From Rhizobium sp. NXC14 (GTDB taxonomy: Bacteria > Pseudomonadota > Alphaproteobacteria > Rhizobiales > Rhizobiaceae): a stretch of DNA of 64,000 bases. Under the pieces are notes generated by a model. That model was not told the origin of the DNA. It saw only the letters and a list, made by a program, of their open reading frames with translations, and made no database searches. A program made the position numbers and the translations under genes. Positions 19,016 through 28,437 of the stretch are shown piece after piece. The DNA is taken from positions 434,001 through 498,000 of the forward strand of contig NZ_CP021031.1 in assembly GCF_002117485.1 (NCBI RefSeq). Direction: 5' to 3'. Positions within the stretch are counted from its first letter, which is position 1; each line of letters starts with the position of its first letter.

Positions 19016-20005
19016 ATGGAAAGAAGAGAAATAGAGAGGCTGCGCGACGAGGTAAGTTGCGCCGCGGTGCTGGAGCAGGCCGGGTTTGCAATCGACGCCA
19101 AGGAAAGCACCCGGCGGGCGGTGAAGTACCGCCGCCGCAGCGAGATTGTCATCGTGACGCATGAGGGGCATGGATGGTTCGATCCGCTCAGCGACGCGAA
19201 AGGCGATGTGTTCGGGCTGGTCGAGCACCTTGGCCGTGTCGGCTTTCCGGCCTGCGTCGAGAAGGTCGCGGCGCTAGTGGGTTTCGAAATTACCCAGCCT
19301 GATTGGCAAAGCGGCATTGCGGACCGGCAATCCGACCTCTCCCTTTCCGATCGCTGGCAAACGCGCCGCTGCCCGTGGCCGGGCTCATCGACCTGGCGAT
19401 ACCTGCGTGACGAGCGCTGCCTTCCGACGGCTCTCGTTCGCAAGGCGATCGAACGCAATCTTCTGCGCGAAGGTCCGCAAGGCAGCATGTGGGCCGCCCA
19501 TACGAACGAGGCAGGCATCGTGACCGGCTGGGAAGCGCGCGGTCCGCAATATCGCGGTTTTGCCACCGGCGGGACGAAGATCCTGTTCCGTCTCGGCGCG
19601 AAAGCAGCTGTGCGTCTCGCCGTCACGGAAGCTGCGATCGACGCCATGAGCCTGGCGGCAATCGAGAGCGTGCGTGACGGCACGCTTTATCTCAGCACAG
19701 GCGGCGGCTGGTCGCCGGCCACCGCTGCCGCCCTGAGTAGGCTGGCGTCAGAGCCAAGCGTCCAGCTTGTCGCTGCCACCGACGCCGATCCTCAAGGCGA
19801 CATGTTTGCCGAGCGGTTGCGCGAACTTGCCGACGAGGTCGGATGTGACTGGGTTCGGCTTCGCCCGCCCGAAGAGGATTGGAACGAAATTCTGAAGCTC
19901 CGCGCGAAGCGGCGCAGCGAGAAACCGAAATGGAAGGAGGAGGGAATGGGGGAGAGGCCTGCCGCATGCGCACCGCCCGCGTCAAGGGAGGCTTCGCCCG
20001 GCTGA
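19016..20005 (+). CDS. Toprim-domain protein (DUF3991 plus toprim, primase-like)
   Basis: A 329-residue protein. Residues 1-110 contain a small DUF3991-like domain with VKYRRRSEIVIVTHEGHGWF and FGLVEHLG, similar to a CHC2-primase neighbour domain. Residues about 195-300 form a toprim fold with VTEAAIDAMSLAA and LVAATDADPQGDMFAERL (the DxD metal site). Toprim proteins of this kind act in plasmid replication or transfer, possibly as primases. The ATG at 19016 is preferred over more upstream starts because the decayed copy at 55869 aligns from the same codon. Confidence 0.85.
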   Translation: MERREIERLRDEVSCAAVLEQAGFAIDAKESTRRAVKYRRRSEIVIVTHEGHGWFDPLSDAKGDVFGLVEHLGRVGFPACVEKVAALVGFEITQPDWQSGIADRQSDLSLSDRWQTRRCPWPGSSTWRYLRDERCLPTALVRKAIERNLLREGPQGSMWAAHTNEAGIVTGWEARGPQYRGFATGGTKILFRLGAKAAVRLAVTEAAIDAMSLAAIESVRDGTLYLSTGGGWSPATAAALSRLASEPSVQLVAATDADPQGDMFAERLRELADEVGCDWVRLRPPEEDWNEILKLRAKRRSEKPKWKEEGMGERPAACAPPASREASPG

Positions 20006-20128
20006 AGCCGGCCCTGGACCCGAGCGGCTGGATGCCGGCGACAGGCAAGGGGTCATGAAGGACTGAAGAAGATGGCAGGGTCGAGAGGGCCCTGCCGCGC
20101 TTCGTCCGCTCAGCCCAAGGAGCCGCAG

Positions 20129-20728
20129 ATGACCTCTTCCGTCCGCAAGGTGTTTCAAAGCGTCGCAAGCCGCCAGCAGATGTTTCGCATGTTCGACCGC
20201 CATGGCCAGCGCCCTGATCGTCACGATGGCGACGGCACGCCGCTTTACGCGGGCGAATGGTTTGAAATCGCTGAGGCCGCGCACGATTACATGTTCGAGG
20301 TCCTGCCGCCGCTCTGGATCCGCGGCTCCATGTTTGCGATGCGGGAATTTTTGACCGGCTCGGTGACGTCAGTATTCTTCGCACTGCGTATCGACGGGGC
20401 GATCCGGTACTTCCACGGCTATTGCGACCTTTCCGACAAGGCTTCGGTCGAGGCCATGCGTGTCGCAATCGTCGAGCGGGAAAGCCGGCCTCTCTGCGCG
20501 ATGACATGTCAGGAGCGCCTCGAGCATATCTGGAGCATCACGGCCGACGATTACCGAGGCTATGCCGGTTCGCGTTGGCCGGCGGAGGCACGGGGCAAGA
20601 GAACAGTGCTCATCTATGGCGGCAAAGAGGGCAGCTTCCTGAAGCTGCTCGACGATCTCACGGACGACGAGATCGCCGCCAAGCTGCCGGTGCAACTGCG
20701 ATATCGACCCATAACCTTCGCCACATGA
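20129..20728 (+). CDS. DUF1419 protein
   Basis: A 199-residue protein resembling DUF1419, a family found on Rhizobiales plasmids. Typical stretches are VASRQQMFRMFDRHGQRPD and YAGEWFEIAEAAHDYMFEVL. Function unknown. It lies between the toprim gene and the giant helicase gene, all in the same direction, with the usual spacing of this plasmid block. Confidence 0.8.
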   Translation: MTSSVRKVFQSVASRQQMFRMFDRHGQRPDRHDGDGTPLYAGEWFEIAEAAHDYMFEVLPPLWIRGSMFAMREFLTGSVTSVFFALRIDGAIRYFHGYCDLSDKASVEAMRVAIVERESRPLCAMTCQERLEHIWSITADDYRGYAGSRWPAEARGKRTVLIYGGKEGSFLKLLDDLTDDEIAAKLPVQLRYRPITFAT

Positions 20729-20787
20729 GAGATCGGCGCCGGGCGATTTCGCCTGATCGTATCCCTGCGCGGCGATCATCCGCCGAT

Positions 20788-20818
20788 ATCACCGCTGCCG
20801 GCAATCCGCGGCGGTGAT
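20788..20818 (+). repeat. Hairpin upstream of the giant helicase gene
   Basis: ATCACCGC at 20788-20795 pairs with GCGGTGAT at 20811-20818. It may be a terminator for the DUF1419 gene or part of the leader of the next gene. Confidence 0.4.
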
Positions 20819-21000
20819 GCAGGGCGCCCCGGCCCACGCTGGTCTCGGGTGCGTCAAGCATATGGCCATGGTGAAGCGCGTCAGCGCTTCGCCGAGCTTA
20901 GCCGACGGCAGCGGACGCCTTCGCTTCATCCACCATTGCGAGCCTCCTGCTGTCTTGCGCGACAGGAGAACGACGCTCGCGCCGTCACCAGGAGCTTTCA

Positions 21001-24000
21001 ATGAGCAACGACCCCTTCACCCTCGACATCTTCGCCGGCGGCGCTCAGTCGTCCGGCCTCGGCATCGGCGTCACGGCCTTTGGCGGTTTTGCCGCCAATG
21101 ACGACGACCCGGATCCGACGCCGCCCGCCCCAGCCCCCGGGTGGGCCCTCCCGCCTGCGATACGTAGAGAGCAATACAAGCAAGGAGCGCGCGCCAACTT
21201 CTACCTCGACAACGGCGATCGCGATCTGGCCGCGACCTGGAAGGAACGAGCGCGCCAGAACATTGCGGCCATCCTCACAGCCGGTGAGATCGAGAAGCAG
21301 GATCGGCCGGCCACGCGCGAGGCGCAGGCCAGACTGATCCGCTTCACCGGGTTCGGCAGCTCCGAGCTTGCCAACGGCATGTTCCGCCGTCCGGGTGAGA
21401 CCGGTTTTCGCAGCGGCTGGGAAGATCTCGCAGCTTCGCTGGAGGCATCGGTCACGGAAAGCGACTATGCCTCGCTCGCCCGCTGCACCCAATATTCCCA
21501 TTTCACTCCTGAATTCATCATCCGCGCGGTCTGGGCAGGCCTGCAGCGCCTCGGCTGGCGCGGCGGCCGGGTGCTGGAACCGGCGATCGGGACCGGCCTG
21601 TTTCCCGCTCTGATGCCAGTTGACTATCGTGATTGCAGCTATGTCACCGGTGTCGAGCTCGATCCGGTGACCGCCCGCATCGCGCGACTGCTGCAGCCGC
21701 GCGCGCGGATCATCAACGCGGACTTCGCGCGCACCGACCTGAATGCGATTTACGATCTTGCTATCGGCAACCCGCCCTTCTCCGATCGGACGGTTCGTTC
21801 CGACCGGCACTATCGCGCGCTCGGTCTCAGGCTGCACGACTATTTCATCGCGCGGGCGATCGATCTCCTGAAACCTGGCGGGCTCGCCGCCTTCGTCACC
21901 AGTGCCGGCACCATGGACAAGGCCGACCGCACCTGCAGGGAGCATATTGCAAAAACTGCCGACCTGGTCGGCGCCATCCGCTTGCCGGAGGGCAGTTTCC
22001 GGAGAGAAGCCGGCACAGATGTCGTCGTCGACATCTTGTTCTTTCGCAAGCGCAAGACGGGCGAAGCCGCAAACGATCTTGGGTGGCTTGATTTGGAGGA
22101 ATTCCGCCCAGCGACAGCGGAGGACGGAGCGATCCGCGTGAACCGCCGGTTCGCGCAGCGTCCGGATACTGTGCTCGGCGATCATGCCCTGGCCTCCGGC
22201 CCCTTCAGCGAGACCTATACCTGCGTGGCGCGCCCGGGCGAAGGCTTGGAACCGGCGCTTCATGCGGCTATCGAGCGTCTTCCGGAGGGCATCTACGACG
22301 GCGAACCGACCGAAATCGATCTCGATCTCGAAGACGAACTGGCGGAAATCCTCGATCTGAAGCCTGACCAAAGCCGGATTCGGGAGGGCAGCTTCTTCCT
22401 CGACAACAGGCACGGCCTGATGCAGATGATCGATGGCGGACCGGTCGCGGTGAAAATGCGCAATGGCCGCAGCGCCGACGGCATTCCGGATAAGCATGTC
22501 CGGATCATCAAGAAGCTCGTTCCGATCCGAGACGCAGTGCGCGAGGTGCTGAAGGCCCAGGAACTGGATCGTCCGTGGCGCGAGTGCCAGGTGCGACTGC
22601 GGATCGCCTGGTCGAGTTTCGTGCGCGATTTCGGGCCGATCAATCATACGACAGTCTCGATCATCGAGGATTCCGGCGAGGTTCGCGAAACGCATCGCCA
22701 GCCGAATCTCCAGCCCTTCCGAGACGATCCCGATTGCTGGCTGGTCGCCTCCATCGAGGACTATGACCTCGAAACCGACACCGCCAGGCCGGGAGCGATT
22801 TTTTCCGAACGCGTTATCGCGCCCCCGTCCCCGCCGGTCATCACCTCGGCCGCCGATGCCTTGGCGGTCGTCCTCAACGAGCGCGGTCGTGTCGACCTCG
22901 ACCACATCGCCGAACTCCTGCATCGCGACACCGACGCCGTTCGCGACGAGCTCGGCGATACGATCTTTCGCGATCCCGCCGAGGGCTCCTGGCAGACCGC
23001 GGACGCCTATCTCTCCGGCGCCGTGCGCACGAAACTCGCCGCCGCAAAAGCCGCGGCCGAGTTGGATCCCGGCTATGAGCGCAATGTCCGTGCGCTGCAG
23101 GCGGTGCAGCCCGCCGATCTGCGTCCCTCTGACATCACCGCTCGATTGGGTGCACCCTGGATTCCGGCGGCCGATATCGTCGACTTCGTGCACGAGACTA
23201 TGGGCGCCGAGATCAGGATCCACCACTTGCCGGAGCTCGGCTCGTGGACGGTTGAGGCGCGGCAGCTCGGATGGACAGCGGCCGGCACATCGGAATGGGG
23301 CACCGACCGGCGTCACGCCGGCGAGCTGCTCGCCGATGCGCTGAACAGCCGGGTGCCGCAGATCTTCGACGTGTTCAAGGACGCAGACGGCGAGCGGCGG
23401 GTGCTGAACGTCGTCGATACCGAAGCGGCCCGCGACAAGCTGCAGAAAATCAAGCAAGCCTTCCAGAATTGGGTCTGGACCGATCCCGATCGTACCGACT
23501 GGCTGGCGCGGGTCTACAACGACCGCTTCAACAACATCGCGCCCAGGCGCTTCGACGGCTCTCATCTCCAACTCCCCGGCGCCTCTGGCACCTTTGTTCT
23601 TTATGGGCATCAGAAGCGTAGCATCTGGCGCATCATCTCGTCGGGAGCGACCTATCTCGCGCACGCCGTCGGCGCCGGTAAGACGATGACCTTGGCGGCG
23701 GCTATCATGGAACAGCGCCGCCTTGGACTGATTGCCAAGGCAATGCTGGTGGTGCCGGGCCATTGCCTGGCGCAGGCGGCGCGCGAATTCCTGGCGCTCT
23801 ATCCGAACGCCCGCATTCTCGTCGCCGACGAGACGAATTTCTCGAAGGACAAGCGAGCTCGCTTCCTGTCCCGCGCCGCAACCGCAACCTGGGATGCAAT
23901 CATCATCACGCACTCGGCATTTCGGTTCATCGCCGTGCCGCCGGCCTTCGAGCAACAGATGATCCAGGACGAGCTGGAGCTCTATGAGGATCTGCTGACA

Positions 24001-26094
24001 AAGGTCGACAGCGAGGATCGGGTCTCGCGCAAGCGGCTGGAGCGGCTCAAGGAAGGTCTGAAGGAACGGCTGGAGGCGTTGTCGACCCGCAAGGACGATC
24101 TGCTGACGATCTCTGAAATCGGCGTCGACCAGATCATCGTCGATGAGGCGCAGGAATTCCGCAGGCTTTCCTTCGCCACCAACATGTCGACGTTGAAAGG
24201 CATCGATCCGAACGGCTCGCAGCGTGCCTGGGACCTCTACGTCAAGTCCCGTTTCATCGAGACGAAAAACCCCGGCCGGGCTCTGGTTTTGGCATCCGGC
24301 ACGCCGATCACCAATACGCTCGGCGAGATGTTCTCGGTGCAACGGCTGCTCGGGCACGCCGCACTGGCCGAACGCGGCCTGCACGAATTCGACGCCTGGG
24401 CCTCGACCTTCGGCGACATGACGATCGAACTCGAGATCCAGCCGTCGGGCAGATACAAGCCTGTCAGCCGCTTTGCTTCCTTCGTCAACGTGCCGGAACT
24501 GATCGCCATGTTCCGCAGCTTCGCCGACGTGGTAATGCCCGAGGATCTCCGTGACTACGTTAGGGTGCCCAACCTTTCCACCGGCCGGCGGCAGATCCTG
24601 ACCGCCAAGCCGACGCAGGCTTTCAAGAACTATCAGACCATCCTCGACGCCCGTATCAAGGCGATCGAAATGCGCGAGGGGCCGGCGCAGCCCGGCGATG
24701 ACATTCTGCTCTCCGTCATCACCGATGGGCGCCATGCCGCCATTGACCTCCGCCTGGTCGACCGCGACAGCGAGAACGAGCCGGAAAACAAGCTCAACCT
24801 GCTGGTCCAGAACGCCTTCCGTATTTGGCAGGAGACGTCACAACGGACCTATCTGCGGCCGGACGGCAAGCCGTTCGATTGGCCCGGGGCGGCGCAGATG
24901 ATCTTTTCCGATCTCGGCACCATCAATGTCGAGAAGACGAGAGGCTTTTCAGCCTATCGATGGATCCGCGACGAACTCGTCCGGATGGGCGTTCCGCCCG
25001 CCGAAATCGCCTTCATGCAGGACTACAAGAAGACCGAGGCGAAACAGCGTCTGTTCGCCGACGTGCGCGCCGGCAAGGTCCGCTTCCTGATCGGCTCTTC
25101 AGAGACCATGGGGACCGGCGTCAACGCGCAGCTTCGTCTCAAGGCGCTGCATCATCTCGACGTTCCCTGGCTTCCCTCGCAGATCGAACAGCGCGAGGGG
25201 CGGATCGTCCGCCAGGGCAATCAGCACGATGAGGTCGATATCTTCGCCTATGCCACCCAGGGCTCGCTCGACGCCGCGATGTGGCAGAACAACGAGCGCA
25301 AGGCCCGCTTCATTGCCGCGGCACTCTCCGGCGATACGTCGATCCGCCGGCTCGAAGACCTCGGCGAAGGGGCCGCGAACCAGTTCGCCATGGCCAAGGC
25401 GATCGCGAGCGGTGACGAACGGCTGATGCAGAAGGCGGGGCTCGAGGCCGACATCGCCCGGCTTGAACGGTTGCGCGCCGCTCACGACGACGATCAATAT
25501 GCCGTGCGCCGGCAGATCCGTGATGCCGAGCGCGACATCGAGGTTTCGATTCGGCGTATCGGCGAGATTGCCAGGGACATCGAACGGCTCATACCGACTG
25601 CTGGTGATGCCTTCATGATGGTGGTCAAGGGCGAAACCTATGAGGAGCGTAAGCTTGCCGGCCGGGCGCTGATGAAGGAAATACTGACCCTCGTCCAGCT
25701 CCAACAGGAGGGTGATGTCGCCATTGCTTCGATCGGCGGCTTCGATCTGATCTATTCCGGCGAGCGGTTCGGTAAGGGCGACGGCTATCACTACGCCACC
25801 CTTCTCCAGCGTACCGGCGCCACCCAGGAGGTCGATCTCGCCGTCACCGTGACGCCGATCGGTGCGATCTCGCGGCTGGAGCACGCGCTTACCGGGTTTG
25901 ACGATGAACAGGCGCGGTATCGGCATCGACTGCATGAAGCCGAGCGGCGTCTTGGCTCCTATCGCTCGCGCGAAGGCGGCGTATTCGCATTTGCAGATGA
26001 GCTTGCCGACAAGCGCCGGCAGCTTCGAGACGTTGAGGAGGAATTGGCGACTGTGGCGCGGGAGGAAGCGGCGGACGAGCCAAAGGCAGCTTGA
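21001..26094 (+). CDS. Giant methyltransferase-helicase fusion protein
   Basis: A 1697-residue cytosolic protein. Residues about 100-350 form an N6-adenine-type methyltransferase (VLEPAIGTGLF, and NPPF at 257-260). Residues about 850-1400 form a SNF2-like helicase: AVGAGKTMTLAAAIMEQ with the Walker lysine K894, IIVDEAQEFRR (D1048), LASGTPITNTLGEMF, and the C-terminal motif IEQREGRIVRQGNQ. The end is a coiled coil. Proteins of this layout occur on large alphaproteobacterial plasmids and may protect or remodel plasmid DNA, but their role is not settled. The ATG at 21001 follows CAGGAGCTTTCA. It is by far the largest gene in the window. Confidence 0.9.
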   Translation: MSNDPFTLDIFAGGAQSSGLGIGVTAFGGFAANDDDPDPTPPAPAPGWALPPAIRREQYKQGARANFYLDNGDRDLAATWKERARQNIAAILTAGEIEKQDRPATREAQARLIRFTGFGSSELANGMFRRPGETGFRSGWEDLAASLEASVTESDYASLARCTQYSHFTPEFIIRAVWAGLQRLGWRGGRVLEPAIGTGLFPALMPVDYRDCSYVTGVELDPVTARIARLLQPRARIINADFARTDLNAIYDLAIGNPPFSDRTVRSDRHYRALGLRLHDYFIARAIDLLKPGGLAAFVTSAGTMDKADRTCREHIAKTADLVGAIRLPEGSFRREAGTDVVVDILFFRKRKTGEAANDLGWLDLEEFRPATAEDGAIRVNRRFAQRPDTVLGDHALASGPFSETYTCVARPGEGLEPALHAAIERLPEGIYDGEPTEIDLDLEDELAEILDLKPDQSRIREGSFFLDNRHGLMQMIDGGPVAVKMRNGRSADGIPDKHVRIIKKLVPIRDAVREVLKAQELDRPWRECQVRLRIAWSSFVRDFGPINHTTVSIIEDSGEVRETHRQPNLQPFRDDPDCWLVASIEDYDLETDTARPGAIFSERVIAPPSPPVITSAADALAVVLNERGRVDLDHIAELLHRDTDAVRDELGDTIFRDPAEGSWQTADAYLSGAVRTKLAAAKAAAELDPGYERNVRALQAVQPADLRPSDITARLGAPWIPAADIVDFVHETMGAEIRIHHLPELGSWTVEARQLGWTAAGTSEWGTDRRHAGELLADALNSRVPQIFDVFKDADGERRVLNVVDTEAARDKLQKIKQAFQNWVWTDPDRTDWLARVYNDRFNNIAPRRFDGSHLQLPGASGTFVLYGHQKRSIWRIISSGATYLAHAVGAGKTMTLAAAIMEQRRLGLIAKAMLVVPGHCLAQAAREFLALYPNARILVADETNFSKDKRARFLSRAATATWDAIIITHSAFRFIAVPPAFEQQMIQDELELYEDLLTKVDSEDRVSRKRLERLKEGLKERLEALSTRKDDLLTISEIGVDQIIVDEAQEFRRLSFATNMSTLKGIDPNGSQRAWDLYVKSRFIETKNPGRALVLASGTPITNTLGEMFSVQRLLGHAALAERGLHEFDAWASTFGDMTIELEIQPSGRYKPVSRFASFVNVPELIAMFRSFADVVMPEDLRDYVRVPNLSTGRRQILTAKPTQAFKNYQTILDARIKAIEMREGPAQPGDDILLSVITDGRHAAIDLRLVDRDSENEPENKLNLLVQNAFRIWQETSQRTYLRPDGKPFDWPGAAQMIFSDLGTINVEKTRGFSAYRWIRDELVRMGVPPAEIAFMQDYKKTEAKQRLFADVRAGKVRFLIGSSETMGTGVNAQLRLKALHHLDVPWLPSQIEQREGRIVRQGNQHDEVDIFAYATQGSLDAAMWQNNERKARFIAAALSGDTSIRRLEDLGEGAANQFAMAKAIASGDERLMQKAGLEADIARLERLRAAHDDDQYAVRRQIRDAERDIEVSIRRIGEIARDIERLIPTAGDAFMMVVKGETYEERKLAGRALMKEILTLVQLQQEGDVAIASIGGFDLIYSGERFGKGDGYHYATLLQRTGATQEVDLAVTVTPIGAISRLEHALTGFDDEQARYRHRLHEAERRLGSYRSREGGVFAFADELADKRRQLRDVEEELATVAREEAADEPKAA

Positions 26095-26286
26095 CCTTCG
26101 AGGCAGGCCCATTGCCGACTTTTTGTATGCGATGCAGCATGTGCATAGCTGCATTGTACAATAAATGACTTCCGTCTGCTCAAAAAACGTCCATACTGTT
26201 CACAGCTGATGCACATGGCGGCCTCTCCTCCCAGTGCCGCCGCAGCAGCTGTTCCCCTCTGGAGGTTTATTGACCTTCACACTTCA

Positions 26287-26317
26287 TGGGCCGCGGTATC
26301 CGCTGGCCCATTTTTTT
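26287..26317 (+). terminator. Intrinsic terminator after the giant helicase gene
   Basis: A stem TGGGCC-GCGG / CCGC-T-GGCCCA is followed by seven T residues. It would end plus-strand transcripts about 190 bases after the stop codon. Confidence 0.8.
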
Positions 26318-26348
26318 ATGTCGGTCGGCCTCCCGGGTAGACCCGGCT

Positions 26349-28050
26349 TCACGCCTCGGGACGCCAGAAGGCCAGCATCCGTTTCGTTTCGCCCGTGGTC
26401 CGCCGGCGCTGCCATTGGGGATCGCGCGACAGATACTGAAACGGATCCCTGTCTTCGCGCTCGGCTTCTTCCAGATAGGCTCGCCAGCGATAGTGGTTAT
26501 AGGTCTGGACCGCATTGATCGCGTAGTGCATCGCGATCTCTTTTTGACCGCGGATCACGATGAAGTTCTCGTCATTGTCGCGGCTCGCCGACTTCGAAAA
26601 GTTGTGAGATCCGGTGACGACGACGGGGTCGTCGCTGAAAGGATCGATCACCAGCACCTTAGAGTGGGTGATGGCGTGGCCGATGCTGTTCCGGAACTCG
26701 TTCGCGGTCCCTTCCACCGCCCACCGGCCGACGGACATGTCCACGCCGGTTGCCTGAACGGTATCCAGGAAGAATTGCTCTGGGACCTTCTTCAGCAACT
26801 TGAAATCTTCGAGCCCGTTGCTGGTCAATTGCGTCGCGACGCCACGCACATAGAGATCCTTCTCGCTTTGCATGCGAAGGAGCGTTCGCACCGGTTCGTT
26901 GCCCGGCTGGAACATGACGAAGAACACGCCCTGACGCGCGCCCTTCACCAGTTCGATCAGTTCCTTGATGTCGATCTCTCTGCCGAGCTTGGAAAACCAG
27001 CTGTCCACCTCGGCTGCTCCGAGAGCAATGCCGCGCTTCGGATTGTTGTTGGACTCCAGCAGGGCGTCCGTGAAGCCGTTGCCGGCACCCTTGAGGAGCT
27101 CGAACTGCGCCTCGAAACGCCGAGCGAGTTCGACATTCTCAATGAGGATGCCGTTGTTAAGCTGGGTGCATAGGCCGGTGGGCGTCCAGTTGAAGCTACC
27201 TGTCCACACCTTTGCGGCATGAAACTGATCTCCCTCCCGCTCGCCAATGACGACGAACTTGTTGTGCGCAAGCCCGTCCGGCGCCAGGAACCGGTCGTGT
27301 ATGACGCAGCCCGCGGTTTTGAGGCGGGCGCGAGCGTCGGCGTTTTCGTCGTCGCCATCTTTCTTGACGCTTCCGTGCAAGGACGATATGAGCGCGACTG
27401 CCGATGGCGACCAGGCCATCAAGCAGTTCTTCATCGCTGAGTTCGTAAAGAGCTGCGTGAAGCTCAAGCTGAGGCGCGCGCTCTACTTCGCTCATCATCG
27501 CAACGACAGTTTCGCGGAGCGTCCCGCCGAGAAAATTGCGGACGCTTCGGTCGACTTCCTGGCTGATGATGACGGCTTTTTCCTTGAGTTCCTGAAGGGT
27601 TACCCCCTTCTCCTTCATGTAGCGCGCCATAAACTGGGAGAGCACAAAGCCACGATTGAAATGGACGCTCACCCCGTCTCCGCAATCTGCCGTCAGCCGC
27701 AGTGTCGGTGACCAATCGCTTGTCGGCCCGTCCGTCAATATTCCGTCGGCCCCGACGACCCGTGCAATGACGCGGTAGGAGATTACGTCTCCGAGATCGG
27801 CGGCATGATCGGTCCAGTCGTAGCGCTGAAACGGCCATATGTCTGACGGGCGCGACCTGTAGCGCTCCCCATGCGGATCGTCTTCGATATCATCTTCGAA
27901 CCCGACGCGATTTGACAGGAATTTCGGCTCGGCCTCGCCTCGCTTGCACTCAATCGCGAACCCCAGACACCCGTCAATGTCGTCCTGATGGGACCACACC
28001 AGGTGAACGTCGTCCGCATTGGAAAATACCTTCAACGCGATTTCTGACAT
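26349..28050 (-). pseudogene. Phospholipase D-like protein split by a frameshift
   Basis: Two overlapping minus frames form one protein of about 560 residues. The upstream frame (from ATG 28050) has a beta-sandwich-like N-terminal domain and then DEELLDGLVAIGSRAHIVL, where it leaves the good frame. The downstream frame carries LAHNKFVVIGE with VWTGSFNWTPTG, and a second motif HSKVLVIDPFSDDPVVVTGS. These are the paired HxK active-site motifs of the PLD superfamily (nucleases and lipases). The frame break lies near 27380. A one-base change would restore it. Both halves have coding-like sequence, so the loss is recent or a base was miscalled. Confidence 0.75.
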
Positions 28051-28437
28051 CAGAGTCCTCTCCCTCGTTCGACCGCCTCAAGCGGATCGCCAGCACCATC
28101 GTCACGTCAATGTATAAGCAAGGAATAGTTGTGCGCGTGTGACAGTGCGTTACTTTGAAGCGGATTTGAAGAAGGAATATTGAGAAGCGGAAAGAAGAGA
28201 AAAATCCCGTCGCAGAGCAGTCGGCCGGGCGCCGCTGACGCTGAACCGCGCCGCTCGCAATCGCGGCCACTCGTCCTTCGCAGGGCTGGCAGCCCAGCTC
28301 GTCCTTCGCGGCAGCAATGCTCGGCCGCAGTTGCAACCGGCCGCCCGCTCGGCGCTGCGGGTGGTGTCTTCGAAAAGAATGAAGACGCGAGAAGGGCAGG
28401 CAGAGGGCCGTGTCCAGTCCCCGAAAAGGAACATCCC
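28051..28437. other. Spacer upstream of the ParB-like gene
   Basis: No gene is supported. The region is GC-rich from 28200 and may hold divergent promoters for the PLD-like and ParB-like genes. Confidence 0.4.

Noticed and set aside
20998..24735. A 1245-residue open frame on the minus strand opposite the giant helicase gene
   Set aside because: It mirrors the codon bias of the plus gene, has no recognisable domains, and the plus strand has clear motifs throughout. Another antisense frame at 25099-26154 was dropped for the same reason.
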